This document shows, piece by piece, positions 1 through 8,007 of a DNA stretch of 11,647 nt. Made by a program: the position numbers and the translations under genes. Source of the DNA: Bacteroidia bacterium (lineage in GTDB: Bacteria > Bacteroidota > Bacteroidia > Flavobacteriales > Flavobacteriaceae); assembly GCA_030429325.1 (NCBI GenBank), contig JAUICT010000030.1, forward strand, positions 1 to 11,647, given 5' to 3'. Position 1 is the first letter of the stretch. The number at the start of each line of letters is the position of its first letter. Below the pieces are notes generated by a model. It did not search any database, was not told where the DNA came from, and was given only the letters and a program-made list of their open reading frames with translations.

Positions 1-801
1 GGGTTCATCAAATCCCAGTCCAAAACCTATTTCCTTGACACTGGAGGTAGTATGTGCCAAGAGTCGTTTGGATTCCAGTAGGACCCTTTCATCAATGATG
101 CTTTTGGGGGATTTGTCCAAAACACGCGATGTGGCCCTGTTGAGCCTTTTGGTCGAGACCCCGATTGTTTTTGCAAAATACCCGACCTTTTTATGGTGCT
201 TGTAATGGATGTCCAATTGCTCCCTAAATTGCATCACAATGTCAAGGTCGACACTCTGTTTGATCTCAATAAAATCTTGTTTTCGTCTCTCCCTTTCACC
301 GTGAAGTAACAGGTTATGCAATAGGTTGTGCAAGATGGTGGATTGAAAGTCATCTTTGGGATTTTCCAACTCCTTTTGAATATGATCCATAGTTGAAGGT
401 ACTATGGAATCATTGGATGGCAATTTGATTTTGGATATGGAGAAAAGATCGTTAAACAGGATGGTACTGCGCAAAAATTTAGTGTCTGGAATGGATCTGC
501 AAAAAAAACCTTCTGTGAACAATAGGGCCTTGCCATCAAATTTTCCATTCTTATCGAATTGTTGGACAGTGTCCTTGTTCAGAAAAAGGATGGTACCGGG
601 CTCTATGGTAATGGCTTCAAAATCTATCATGTGGGTCGGTGTTCCTTTTTGGAACCATAGGACATGGTAAAACCCTGTGCGATGTGGAATGGTCAGACTA
701 TAGGAATGCTCCTCAAATAACTTCCCTAACTCGACCAGTTCAAATTCTTGTGGAAGCCCGTCCTTAAATGCAAACTTTTTTATGTAAGGGTCATGTTTCA
801 T
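1..801 (-). CDS. AraC-family transcriptional regulator (3' truncated by window edge)
   Basis: The minus strand is open from an ATG at 801 down to base 1, giving 267 residues without a stop, so the C-terminal end lies outside the window. The protein starts MKHDPYIKKFAFKDG. Residues about 1-150 look like the small cupin-type ligand-sensing domain common in AraC proteins (for example IEPGTILFLN near residues 66-75). Residues from about 190 onward are an AraC DNA-binding domain. The first helix-turn-helix is seen in YFAKTIGVSTKRLNR, followed by a linker helix and then VKEIGFGLGFDEP, the typical start of the second helix-turn-helix. Roughly 25-30 residues are probably missing compared with the usual length of about 290. 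It lies downstream of the inositol operon on the same strand, separated by 166 nt, so it may have its own promoter. A role in controlling the inositol genes is inferred from position only; the ligand is unknown. Confidence 0.9.
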   Translation of the reverse strand, partial: MKHDPYIKKFAFKDGLPQEFELVELGKLFEEHSYSLTIPHRTGFYHVLWFQKGTPTHMIDFEAITIEPGTILFLNKDTVQQFDKNGKFDGKALLFTEGFFCRSIPDTKFLRSTILFNDLFSISKIKLPSNDSIVPSTMDHIQKELENPKDDFQSTILHNLLHNLLLHGERERRKQDFIEIKQSVDLDIVMQFREQLDIHYKHHKKVGYFAKTIGVSTKRLNRATSRVLDKSPKSIIDERVLLESKRLLAHTTSSVKEIGFGLGFDEP

Positions 802-812
802 TGATCAATATC

Positions 813-837
813 CTAATTCTGATGACAAGGTAATTAG
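813..837. repeat. Short inverted repeat upstream of the araC-type gene
   Basis: CTAATT (813-818) and AATTAG (832-837) form a perfect 6-bp inverted repeat with a 13-nt spacer, ending 12 nt upstream of the ATG at 801. It could be an operator half-site pair or a weak leader hairpin. It is AT-rich and short, so chance is a real possibility. Confidence 0.2.
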
Positions 838-842
838 ATTTG

Positions 843-875
843 AAAAAATAGATGCCTTTTTGTCTTGGGTTACAA
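843..875 (-). promoter_or_regulatory. Possible Bacteroidota-type promoter for the araC-type gene
   Basis: On the minus strand a TTG (875-873) is followed after 22 nt by TATTTTTT (850-843). This resembles the Bacteroidota sigma-A pattern of TTTG near -33 and TAnnTTTG near -7, but the -7 element misses the final G and the -33 element is only partial. Transcription would start near 838, leaving a leader of about 37 nt before the ATG at 801. In AT-rich DNA such matches arise easily by chance, so this is only a candidate. Confidence 0.22.
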
Positions 876-959
876 TTTTTATGGTATTGATTCTTCAATG
901 TTTGTCCAATATGTAAAATCGATACTGTTTTCTGTGGATACTTATATTTTGCTTTAAAT

Positions 960-998
960 AAAAAAAATTAATTGATACCCAATAGAATATAAATCAAT
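960..998 (-). terminator. Weak terminator-like hairpin and T-run at the end of the symporter gene
   Basis: On the minus strand ATTGAT (998-993) and ATCAAT (976-971) can pair in a 6-bp stem around a 16-nt loop. The stop codon TAA (970-968) and eight T residues (967-960) follow. The T-run is as expected for an intrinsic terminator, but the stem has a single G-C pair and overlaps the last codons. Termination here would therefore be weak at best. Confidence 0.2.
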
Positions 999-2545
999 AA
1001 TGTAATCATGCATAAGGCTATTGACCAAACCTTGGAGTATTTCCATGGTTTCATTTCGAGTATATGAAGGTCATTTATTTCGAATTTTTTCGTCATTGGA
1101 TAGAAATAGGAGAACAGGTACATGACCAAAATATTCAATACAAATTCAATTCCCCAAATGTGAATAAAATGGAGGTCCACTTTCATAACAAAGGTTGTCA
1201 GAATATAGAATATAAGGCCAAAAACCAGTCCTGCCCTTGCTCCTGTAGCGGATATGGATTTTAAAAAGAAACCAGCCAAAATTATAGATGCAATGGGAAT
1301 AAAGAAAATTCCGTTCAATTGTTGCAGTAATTGGTACAACCCATCAGGAGCATTACCGACCAAGGGAGCAGCCAAAATGGCAAAAATTGCCAGTATAGCC
1401 GAAGATGTTTTACCAATTTTGACCAGGTTGGTATCGCTAATATCCTTGTTGATATGTCGTTTATACACATCAATACAAAAAATAGTGGCAGCACTGTTCA
1501 ATACGCTGTTAAACGTACTTAGTACGGCACCCATAACAATGGCTGCAAATATACCGACCAATGCCTTCGGCAATACTTCTTTGATCAATTCAGGATATAC
1601 TATATCTTGATTGTCAAAAAACATATCACCGTAATAATAGAAGGCAATGACCCCGGGAAGAACAATTACAATCGGTATCAATATCTTCAATGCTCCTGTG
1701 TACAACAGTCCTTTTTGGGCTTCCTTAAGGTTTTTTGCCCCCAAAGCCCTTTGTATAATGGTTTGGTTCATACTCCAAAAATAGAGTTGGTTTATCATAA
1801 GTCCAGTAAAGAGGACCTCAAAGGGTAAGACAGAATCCTTTGCGCCTATGACATTGAATTTTTCAGGTGCATGGTTATAGACTTTTACCAATCCGTTCCA
1901 AGGATTGCCATCCCCGATCGTTATAAGTGCAATCAGAGGTATGGCCAATCCGCCAATCAAAAGGCCATAACCGTTTATGGTGTCAGAGACTGCCACGGCT
2001 TTCAGCCCGCCAAATATGGCATAAATTGATCCTAGTACACCGATGGCTACGACGGTTACCCAAATCCCTTTTTTTTGAGTCACCCCCAAAGCTTCCGATA
2101 CGTTGAAAATACTTTCAAGGTTAATGGCTCCAGTGTATAGGACTATGGGCAAAAGCGTTACCACAAAAGAAATCATTAGAAACGTGGCAACCATGGTTCG
2201 TGTTGCCCCATCAAACCTTTCTTCAAGAAATTGAGGAATGGTGGTAAGCCCCATTTTTAAATATTTGGGGACAAAGTACATGGCAGCTATAATAAGTGCT
2301 ATGGCGGAAGTGACCTCCCAAGCTATAATGATGAATCCATTCTTATATGAAGAACCGTTCATTCCAATCAAGTGTTCCGTGGAAATATTGGTCAACAACA
2401 TAGAGCCCGCTATAACCACCCCTGTCAAACTACGCCCACCTAAAAAGTAACCATCTTTGGAACTTAGGTTTTCCTTTCTGAGCCTATACCATGAATAGAG
2501 GGCAACAAAAGCTAAAAATGCAATAAACGTGGTGGCTATATACAT
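968..2545 (-). CDS. Sodium/solute symporter (SSS family), probable inositol importer
   Basis: This 525-residue polytopic membrane protein belongs to the sodium:solute symporter family (SLC5-like, same broad group as vSGLT and E. coli YidK). It has roughly 13-14 hydrophobic segments, the first at residues 1-19. Family features include DGYFLGGRSLTG at 31-42, the glycine-rich loop IYAIFGGLKAVAVSDTING around 174-192, the sugar-symporter stretch YFWSMNQTIIQRALGAKNL at 255-273, and STFNSVLNSAATIFCIDVYK at 343-362, where the Ser residues of the Na2 sodium site are expected. The start is the ATG at 2545; another ATG 4 nt upstream (2549) is out of frame, and an A-rich stretch lies before it. The gene follows iolG by 24 nt and closes the operon. 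Co-transcription with a full inositol pathway points to myo-inositol (or scyllo-inositol) uptake with Na+, as for the animal SLC5A3/SLC5A11 members. The substrate is inferred, since SSS proteins also carry sugars and other solutes. Confidence 0.93.
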   Translation of the reverse strand: MYIATTFIAFLAFVALYSWYRLRKENLSSKDGYFLGGRSLTGVVIAGSMLLTNISTEHLIGMNGSSYKNGFIIIAWEVTSAIALIIAAMYFVPKYLKMGLTTIPQFLEERFDGATRTMVATFLMISFVVTLLPIVLYTGAINLESIFNVSEALGVTQKKGIWVTVVAIGVLGSIYAIFGGLKAVAVSDTINGYGLLIGGLAIPLIALITIGDGNPWNGLVKVYNHAPEKFNVIGAKDSVLPFEVLFTGLMINQLYFWSMNQTIIQRALGAKNLKEAQKGLLYTGALKILIPIVIVLPGVIAFYYYGDMFFDNQDIVYPELIKEVLPKALVGIFAAIVMGAVLSTFNSVLNSAATIFCIDVYKRHINKDISDTNLVKIGKTSSAILAIFAILAAPLVGNAPDGLYQLLQQLNGIFFIPIASIILAGFFLKSISATGARAGLVFGLIFYILTTFVMKVDLHFIHIWGIEFVLNILVMYLFSYFYPMTKKFEINDLHILEMKPWKYSKVWSIALCMITLLIYILLGIN

Positions 2546-2569
2546 GCATGATTTTTTTTGATTACGAGC

Positions 2570-3580
2570 TTAAAGAAACTCCGATAGTTTTACGGTTCTC
2601 CCTTCTTGAAGTGATTTTTTGGCGGCAAGTCCAATGGCAATCGATATTAAACCATCCAAGCCCGAAGGATTGGGGTCCGTATTATTGAGAAGACAATTTA
2701 AAAAACTGTCCATTTCATTAGAGTAGGATTTTAGGTAACGATCCATGAAAAAATCCATTGGAAGTGCTCCGTGAATCCCGTTTTCATCCCAATGAAAATG
2801 ATTGTCATGTAACATATTTTCAGACCCGCACATTCCCTTGGAACCGAAAACCTCTATACGTTGATCATATCCATAAGAGGCTTTTCTGCTGTTGTCTATA
2901 ATAACCATTGAATTGTCCTCCATGGTCAAAATGGTGGCAGCCGTATCTATATCGCCTGCTTTCCCAATTCCTTCATCTATAAACACCGTCCCTTTGGAAA
3001 ATACATCGACCACCTCTTTACCACTGATGAACCGGGCCATATCAAAATCATGAATGGCCATATCCAAAAACAGACCTCCGGAAACCTTTATATAGGGTAG
3101 GGGTGGCGGGCCTGGGTCTCTACTGGTAATTTTAATGATTTGTGGAGCACCTATTTTACCGTCCCTGACCATTTTTTCCACTTTTTGGAAATTGGGGTCG
3201 AATCGCCTATTGAATGCAATAAATAGTTTAACCCCGGCCATTTTGACTATTTCCAAGACCTCCTTTGTGGTCTCCAAGGAGAGGTCCATGGGTTTTTCAC
3301 AAAAAATGTGCTTTCCGGCCTTGGCCGCCTTAATGATATGTGTGGCATGTAAATCCGTTGGAGAACAGATGACCACGGCATCAATTTCAGAATCTTCGAT
3401 CATCGATTCGAATTTTGGATAGACCTTGGCGACTTTATACTTTTCAGCCAAAGCTTTAATATTTGGATTGGTGTCCGATAGGGCCAATACCCTGGCGTTT
3501 GGAAATTTGGTGACCAAGTTTTCCAAATGAATGCTGCCCATTCTTCCCACACCAACAAGTCCTAAATTGATTTTTTTCAT
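2570..3580 (-). CDS. iolG: Inositol 2-dehydrogenase (Gfo/Idh/MocA family)
   Basis: NAD-dependent oxidation of myo-inositol to scyllo-inosose (2-keto-myo-inositol), the first cytoplasmic step of the pathway. From the ATG at 3580 the protein has 336 residues. The N-terminal Rossmann domain starts KKINLGLVGVGRMGSIH, with the GxGxxG fingerprint near residues 11-16. The EKP motif puts the conserved Lys at 96. The catalytic stretch SGGLFLDMAIHDFDMARF supplies Asp173 and His177, matching the Lys/Asp/His set of Bacillus IolG. The preceding DPGPPPLPYIK is also typical of IolG rather than of generic family members. A GTG at 3589, three codons upstream, keeps the frame open, but ATG-AAA-AAA gives the usual N-terminus, so 3580 is preferred. 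It lies 12 nt after iolA and 24 nt before the symporter. Activity on scyllo-inositol or another polyol cannot be excluded from sequence. Confidence 0.93.
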   Translation of the reverse strand: MKKINLGLVGVGRMGSIHLENLVTKFPNARVLALSDTNPNIKALAEKYKVAKVYPKFESMIEDSEIDAVVICSPTDLHATHIIKAAKAGKHIFCEKPMDLSLETTKEVLEIVKMAGVKLFIAFNRRFDPNFQKVEKMVRDGKIGAPQIIKITSRDPGPPPLPYIKVSGGLFLDMAIHDFDMARFISGKEVVDVFSKGTVFIDEGIGKAGDIDTAATILTMEDNSMVIIDNSRKASYGYDQRIEVFGSKGMCGSENMLHDNHFHWDENGIHGALPMDFFMDRYLKSYSNEMDSFLNCLLNNTDPNPSGLDGLISIAIGLAAKKSLQEGRTVKLSEFL

Positions 3581-3592
3581 CGTATTCACTAT

Positions 3593-5071
3593 TTAGAATT
3601 TTCTGGACCAATTTCTTGGCCAACGTTCAATGACAACTTTGGTCTGTGTAAAGAATTCTATGGCATGTCTTCCCTGCCCATGCAGATCACCGAAAAAAGA
3701 GTCTTTCCACCCGGAGAATGGGAACTGGGCGACAGGGGCCGCTACACCAATGTTAATCCCTACATTCCCTGCCATGACCCGATTTCTGAATGTTCTTGCC
3801 GCAAGGCCATCACGCGTAAAAATACAGGCCATATTACCATACTTTCCCTTATTGATAAAATCAATCGTTTCCTCTAGTTTTTTAAAATTGACAAGGCTCA
3901 TGACCGGCCCAAAGATTTCGGTGCCCATCAGGTCCCCGTTCAATGGTAGACCTTCTAGGATGGTGGGTCTTACGAAATTTCCTTTTTCGTAGCCCGATAT
4001 AGTGGTATTCCGTCCGTCCAATAGTAGATTTCCCCCTTCATCTATTCCTTTTTGAATCAAGCCTTCAATACGAGTTTTGCTTTCCGGTGTTATGACCGGA
4101 CCCATTTCCGTCCCTGCATCCATACCATACCCTGTAGTTCTTAGTTTAGCCGCTTCGACCAAAGCCTCTTTGAACACTCCCTTGTCGTCTCCAGTAGGTA
4201 TGATTACAGAAGCAGCCAAACAGCGCTGCCCAGCGCATCCATATACCGAGTCCGTTATAATTCGTGTGGTCATTTCTACATCGGCATCGGGCATTATCAC
4301 AACTGGGTTCTTTGCACCTCCCTGGGCCTGAACTCGCTTGCCATATTTAGCACCTTCCGAGTAAATGTATTTTGCAATGGGCGTCGACCCAACAAAACTG
4401 ATGGCCTTAACCTTGGAATCTTGGAGCATTGCATCCACAGCATCCTTCCCCCCATGAACTAAACTGAGCAACCCTTTGGGAAGGTCCAGATTTTTATCGA
4501 TCAGCTCAAATACGTATTGCATGGTCATGGGTACTTTTTCAGAGGGCTTTATAACAAAGGCATTGCCCGTTGCTATAGCGTAAGGCAAGAACCAAAATGG
4601 AATCATTCCAGGAAAGTTAAAAGGGGTAATACAACCGCATACCCCCAAAGGCTGCCGAATCATAAATTCGTCGATTCCTGTAGCAATGTTCTCAGAAAAT
4701 TCAGATTGCCCCATTACATAAGCACCACATGCGACTTCAACGTTCTCAATGGCCCGTTGTACTTCACCCAGTGATTCGGCAAAGGTTTTTCCGCACTCAT
4801 TAGTGATTAAAACGGCAATTTCTTCCTTATGGTCCTCCAGCAACTTTTTAAGACTGAAAAGCGGCTGTACGCGTTTCATAGTAGGAACATTCTTCCAATC
4901 CTCATAAGCCTTGTGGGCATGTTCAATAGCTAATGCCATGTCTTGACCAGTGCTTTTACCAACAGGTACTTTGGCAATAATTTCTTGGTTCGCCGGATTC
5001 ACGACATCGGCGGATGATGTACTTTTGCTTTCCACCCAGCTTCCATTTATATAATTTTTAAGTATTTCCAT
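3593..5071 (-). CDS. iolA: CoA-acylating methylmalonate/malonate-semialdehyde dehydrogenase
   Basis: This enzyme converts malonic semialdehyde (from inositol) to acetyl-CoA and CO2 with NAD+ and CoA. The same family handles methylmalonate semialdehyde in valine breakdown (MmsA). The 492-residue length is normal for the family. NAD-binding features of the aldehyde dehydrogenase fold include ITPFNFPGMIPFWF around 148-161 and VIKPSEKVP around 173-181. The catalytic Cys is at 284 in YGCAGQRCLA. The general-base Glu of ordinary aldehyde dehydrogenases is replaced: the segment reads QAQGGAKNPVVIMPDAD (248-264), with the GAKN pattern characteristic of CoA-dependent MMSDH. This separates it from a hydrolytic aldehyde dehydrogenase. 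It starts 11 nt after the iolD stop and ends 12 nt before iolG. The context makes malonic semialdehyde the likely main substrate, although a shared role in valine catabolism is possible. Confidence 0.95.
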   Translation of the reverse strand: MEILKNYINGSWVESKSTSSADVVNPANQEIIAKVPVGKSTGQDMALAIEHAHKAYEDWKNVPTMKRVQPLFSLKKLLEDHKEEIAVLITNECGKTFAESLGEVQRAIENVEVACGAYVMGQSEFSENIATGIDEFMIRQPLGVCGCITPFNFPGMIPFWFLPYAIATGNAFVIKPSEKVPMTMQYVFELIDKNLDLPKGLLSLVHGGKDAVDAMLQDSKVKAISFVGSTPIAKYIYSEGAKYGKRVQAQGGAKNPVVIMPDADVEMTTRIITDSVYGCAGQRCLAASVIIPTGDDKGVFKEALVEAAKLRTTGYGMDAGTEMGPVITPESKTRIEGLIQKGIDEGGNLLLDGRNTTISGYEKGNFVRPTILEGLPLNGDLMGTEIFGPVMSLVNFKKLEETIDFINKGKYGNMACIFTRDGLAARTFRNRVMAGNVGINIGVAAPVAQFPFSGWKDSFFGDLHGQGRHAIEFFTQTKVVIERWPRNWSRKF

Positions 5072-5082
5072 GTTTTATGTAT

Positions 5083-6966
5083 TTAGATTTTGGTTGGTTT
5101 GATGTAAGACCGTTGTTTCTTCTTTTGTTGTTCATAATCTTTCCTGGCTTTTTGGACACCTTCGGAAATGGATACCTCCGGAACTGGAACCTCCCACCAA
5201 GAATAGGCATAACCGGCCAATTTTCTGTCACGGAATGTCTCTACATAGATGACGGTCGTATTAGTGTTTTCTTTGGCCTGGGCCAAGGCCTCTTTAAACT
5301 GATCCATTCCCTTTGGTCTATACACTGTAGCACCTAAACTTTCGGCATTTTTTGCCAAGTCAACGGGGAGATGTTCGCCTGTCAATTGATTGTTGGTCTT
5401 GTCACGGTATTTAAACTCAGTGCCAAAGCCTTTGTTTCCTAAAGATTTGGATAGTCCTCCTATACTGGCATAGCCATCATTGTTTACTAATATTAGGGTG
5501 ATTTTATAGCCTTCTTGTATGGTAGTTATCAAGTCTGATGGCATCATCAAGTAAGTGGCATCACCGCACATAACATAGACTTCCCTGCTCGGGTCTGCCA
5601 TTTTCACCCCTAGTCCCCCTGGAATCTCATAGCCCATGCATGAGTAACCGTATTCCAAATGGAATCCTTTGGAATTTTTTGTGCGCCAAAGTTTGTGTAG
5701 GTCGCCGGGTAAACTACCAGCAGCACATAATACAATGTCCTTTTCATCAACAAATTGGTTCAGTGCCCCGATGAATTCGGCCTGTACTGGATTGTTATGG
5801 TCTTCAGGGTCATATGCCTTATCCACAATGGTTTCCCATTCTGTACCATATGCTTTTACAAGGTCTCGATAAGATTTGTCAGTTTGATAATCTTTTAATT
5901 TTTTAGAGAGCAGATTAAGGATTTCCCGTGCATCACCCAATAGGGGAAGGGCTGCATGTTTGTGAACATCGACTTCGGCAACGTTTATGTTGATGAAGGT
6001 AACATTTGGGTTTTGCCATGCGGATTTTGAGGCAGTCATAAAATCACCATATCTTGTCCCAATACCTATGACCACATCGGCATCTTTTGCAATTTCATTG
6101 GCTCCCTTGGTACCAGTACCTCCCATGGCACCAAGGTTCAATGGGTGACCATAGTGTAAACTACCTTTTCCTGCATAGGTTTCAACTACTGGAATCCCGG
6201 TTTGTTCTACAAATTCCTCAAGAACTTTTTCTGCTTCTGAATAAATTGTCCCACCTCCCGTAACCAGCATTGGTTTTTTGGCATTTTTGATTAGTTGTAC
6301 CGCTTTTTCCAATAGATACGGATCAGGCAGGTTTCGGGGGATGTACCAGACTCGTTTCTCGAACAGCTCCAAAGGGAAATCAAATGCTTCAGTCTGCACA
6401 TCATGGGGCAAAGCCAAGGTTACTGTACCCGTATCGGCCGGAGAGGTAAGAACGCGCATACATTCCAGTAAGGCCGTGGACAGCTGTTCGGGTCTATTGA
6501 TCCGATCCCAATATTTGGAAATTGGCTTAAAACAATCGTTAACAGAAATATCTTGAGAAGACCCTACTTCAAGCTGTTGGAGCAAAGGTGTAGCAGTTCT
6601 TTTTGAAAAAAAATCACCTGGTAGCAGAAGTACTGGAAGCCTATTGATCGTGGCTCCAGCCGCAGCAGTAATCATATTGGTTGCTCCGGGACCTATAGAT
6701 GTGGTACAAACAAAGGTTTGTAATCTATTTTTCATTTTTGCATAGGCAGCAGCAGTGTGCACCATAGCTTGCTCATTTCGTGTTTGGTAATACGTGAAAT
6801 CAGTACTATTCTTTAAGGCTTCCCCAATTCCAGCAACATTACCATGGCCAAAGATTCCAAAGCAACCTTTGAAGAATGCCTGTTCCGCACCATCCCTGTT
6901 TACATATTGGTTCTTTAGAAATTCAATTGTGGCTTGGGCAACGGTTAACTTTTTTGTAGTTGTCAT
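5083..6966 (-). CDS. iolD: 3D-(3,5/4)-trihydroxycyclohexane-1,2-dione hydrolase (ThDP-dependent)
   Basis: This ring-opening enzyme hydrolyses 3D-(3,5/4)-trihydroxycyclohexane-1,2-dione to 5-deoxy-D-glucuronate using thiamine diphosphate and Mg2+. The 627 residues show the three-domain acetolactate-synthase-like layout. The N-terminal Pyr domain carries the cofactor-activating Glu65 in YYQTRNEQAM. The central domain lies at about 215-355, with VTGGGTIYSEAE at 235-246 and VVIGIGTRYGDF near 298-309. The C-terminal PP domain has GDATYLMM at 468-475 and the closing NN at 495-496. The downstream GNKGFGTEFKYRD (510-522) resembles the IolD-specific region. The usual GDG of the ThDP motif is GDA here. 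The C-terminus ends in a basic, Lys/Gln-rich tail (about 605-627). The ATG at 6966 lies 24 nt after the iolC stop, behind an A7 stretch. Acetolactate synthase is unlikely given the operon and the IolD-specific regions. Confidence 0.95.
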   Translation of the reverse strand: MTTTKKLTVAQATIEFLKNQYVNRDGAEQAFFKGCFGIFGHGNVAGIGEALKNSTDFTYYQTRNEQAMVHTAAAYAKMKNRLQTFVCTTSIGPGATNMITAAAGATINRLPVLLLPGDFFSKRTATPLLQQLEVGSSQDISVNDCFKPISKYWDRINRPEQLSTALLECMRVLTSPADTGTVTLALPHDVQTEAFDFPLELFEKRVWYIPRNLPDPYLLEKAVQLIKNAKKPMLVTGGGTIYSEAEKVLEEFVEQTGIPVVETYAGKGSLHYGHPLNLGAMGGTGTKGANEIAKDADVVIGIGTRYGDFMTASKSAWQNPNVTFININVAEVDVHKHAALPLLGDAREILNLLSKKLKDYQTDKSYRDLVKAYGTEWETIVDKAYDPEDHNNPVQAEFIGALNQFVDEKDIVLCAAGSLPGDLHKLWRTKNSKGFHLEYGYSCMGYEIPGGLGVKMADPSREVYVMCGDATYLMMPSDLITTIQEGYKITLILVNNDGYASIGGLSKSLGNKGFGTEFKYRDKTNNQLTGEHLPVDLAKNAESLGATVYRPKGMDQFKEALAQAKENTNTTVIYVETFRDRKLAGYAYSWWEVPVPEVSISEGVQKARKDYEQQKKKQRSYIKPTKI

Positions 6967-6990
6967 TATTAGATTTTTTTGCGGAACTGG

Positions 6991-8007
6991 CTAAAAACCG
7001 CCATGGCTTTCAATAAATTCCATTGATTCGTTTAGTGTGGGCATGAAATTAGCGCACCCATTTCGGGTCACTACTTGAGCTCCACTGGCGTTCCCCATTC
7101 TACAACATTTGTACAGATCCCACCCCTGTAATAAACCATATATAAAACCGCTGGCAAATGCATCTCCAGCACCCAACACGTTCAATACTTTGACAGGAAA
7201 TCCGGGGATGTCCGTTATTTTTCCATCCTGGGTATATGCACGGGCCCCATGCTCACCTCGCTTCACAACAAGCAATTCAATTCCGTAGGACATGATTTCT
7301 TGGATACATTCGTTAATATCCCCTTTAATGGTGGGGGCTGAAATTTGTTGGTCTTCAATGGTCAGTTCCGATCCATTTCCCAATGCGGTCGCCAATATTT
7401 CCTCTTCGGTGCCGAGTACAATTTTTGTCTTGTGTAGAATAGCACGTATAGTAATTCCAAATGCCCTGATATCATGCCACTGGTCTGCCCTGAAATCTAG
7501 GTCCAAGAGTACATCGGTACCTACTTTAACGGCTATTTCGGCTGCTAAGAACGTAGCACTTCGGGTCGGTTCCATGTTAAGTGCTGTACCGTTTATCTGA
7601 ATCATTTTATAATCTTCAATATTGGCATTGGTGACATTATCAATGTCCAATTGGGAATCAGCGGCATTATCCCTATAATACACCAAGGGAAATTTGTCAG
7701 GTGGTTCGATACCTAAGATTACCGCGCTGCTTCGTGCTTGTTTTTTAATAGGGATGGATTGGGTGCCCACTTGCTCCCCTTGAAGAAAATCGACAATGAA
7801 TTCACCTACTTTATCTTGTCCAACAGCTGTGAGCAGACTAACGTCCATGCCAAGTCTAGCACAGCCCACTGCAATGTTCAAGGGTGAGCCTCCTACAAAG
7901 GCATCGAATGACTTTATTTTGTTGAATGGGGCGCCTATATTTTGGGAGTATAGATCTATAGATGATCGTCCGATGGTTATCAAATCATGTTTTTTACTGG
8001 TCTTCAT
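6991..8007 (-). CDS. iolC: 5-dehydro-2-deoxygluconokinase (PfkB-family sugar kinase)
   Basis: This kinase phosphorylates 5-dehydro-2-deoxy-D-gluconate (DKG) with ATP to DKG 6-phosphate, the aldolase substrate. The 338-residue protein has both PfkB/ribokinase marks. The Gly-Gly substrate loop FVGGSPLNIAVG lies at 37-48, and the C-terminal signature VLGAGDAFASGF is at 277-288, with Asp282 as catalytic base and GAGD as anion hole. NIAVGCARLGMDVSLLTAVG and the DLDFRADQWHD stretch (169-179) are typical of IolC. It is a stand-alone kinase with no fused C-terminal domain of the kind found in longer proteobacterial IolC proteins. Its start overlaps the 3' end of iolB by 14 nt, which suggests coupled translation, and it is followed by iolD after 24 nt. 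A role as fructokinase or 2-keto-3-deoxygluconate kinase is much less likely in this context. Confidence 0.94.
   Translation of the reverse strand: MKTSKKHDLITIGRSSIDLYSQNIGAPFNKIKSFDAFVGGSPLNIAVGCARLGMDVSLLTAVGQDKVGEFIVDFLQGEQVGTQSIPIKKQARSSAVILGIEPPDKFPLVYYRDNAADSQLDIDNVTNANIEDYKMIQINGTALNMEPTRSATFLAAEIAVKVGTDVLLDLDFRADQWHDIRAFGITIRAILHKTKIVLGTEEEILATALGNGSELTIEDQQISAPTIKGDINECIQEIMSYGIELLVVKRGEHGARAYTQDGKITDIPGFPVKVLNVLGAGDAFASGFIYGLLQGWDLYKCCRMGNASGAQVVTRNGCANFMPTLNESMEFIESHGGF
7994..8007 (-). other. iolB/iolC overlap (14 nt)
   Basis: The iolC ATG (8007-8005) lies upstream of the iolB stop (7996-7994) in another frame, so the last codons of iolB encode the first codons of iolC. This arrangement is usual for translational coupling between consecutive pathway enzymes. 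Confidence 0.75.

Larger units (their letters stand above)
802..967 (-). promoter_or_regulatory. Intergenic region between the symporter and the araC-type gene
   Basis: This 166-nt AT-rich stretch is the longest non-coding stretch in the window. It should contain the end of the inositol operon transcript and the promoter of the AraC-family gene. I see a T-run next to the symporter stop, a weak promoter-like pair at 843-875 and a small inverted repeat at 813-837. I see no small ORF or RNA gene in it. Confidence 0.5.

Noticed and set aside
2541..2550. ATGCATG start region of the symporter, with an ATG at 2549 as alternative start
   Set aside because: The ATG at 2549 is out of frame with the symporter; only the ATG at 2545 leads into the conserved reading frame.
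3581..3589. GTG at 3589 as start of iolG (three extra residues)
   Set aside because: The ATG at 3580 gives the standard MKKINLGLVGVG start of the family; the GTG lies only 3 nt after the iolA stop and adds residues without a counterpart.
3593..5071. iolA as an ordinary aldehyde dehydrogenase with a lost catalytic Glu
   Set aside because: The GAKN segment in place of the Glu-containing motif is the normal state in CoA-acylating MMSDH enzymes, so the missing Glu is diagnostic rather than a defect.
5077..5337. Plus-strand open frames such as 5077-5337, 1254-1610, 3630-3992 and 404-670
   Set aside because: Each lies opposite a strongly supported minus-strand gene, shows no recognisable domain, and has the odd composition expected of an antisense shadow frame.
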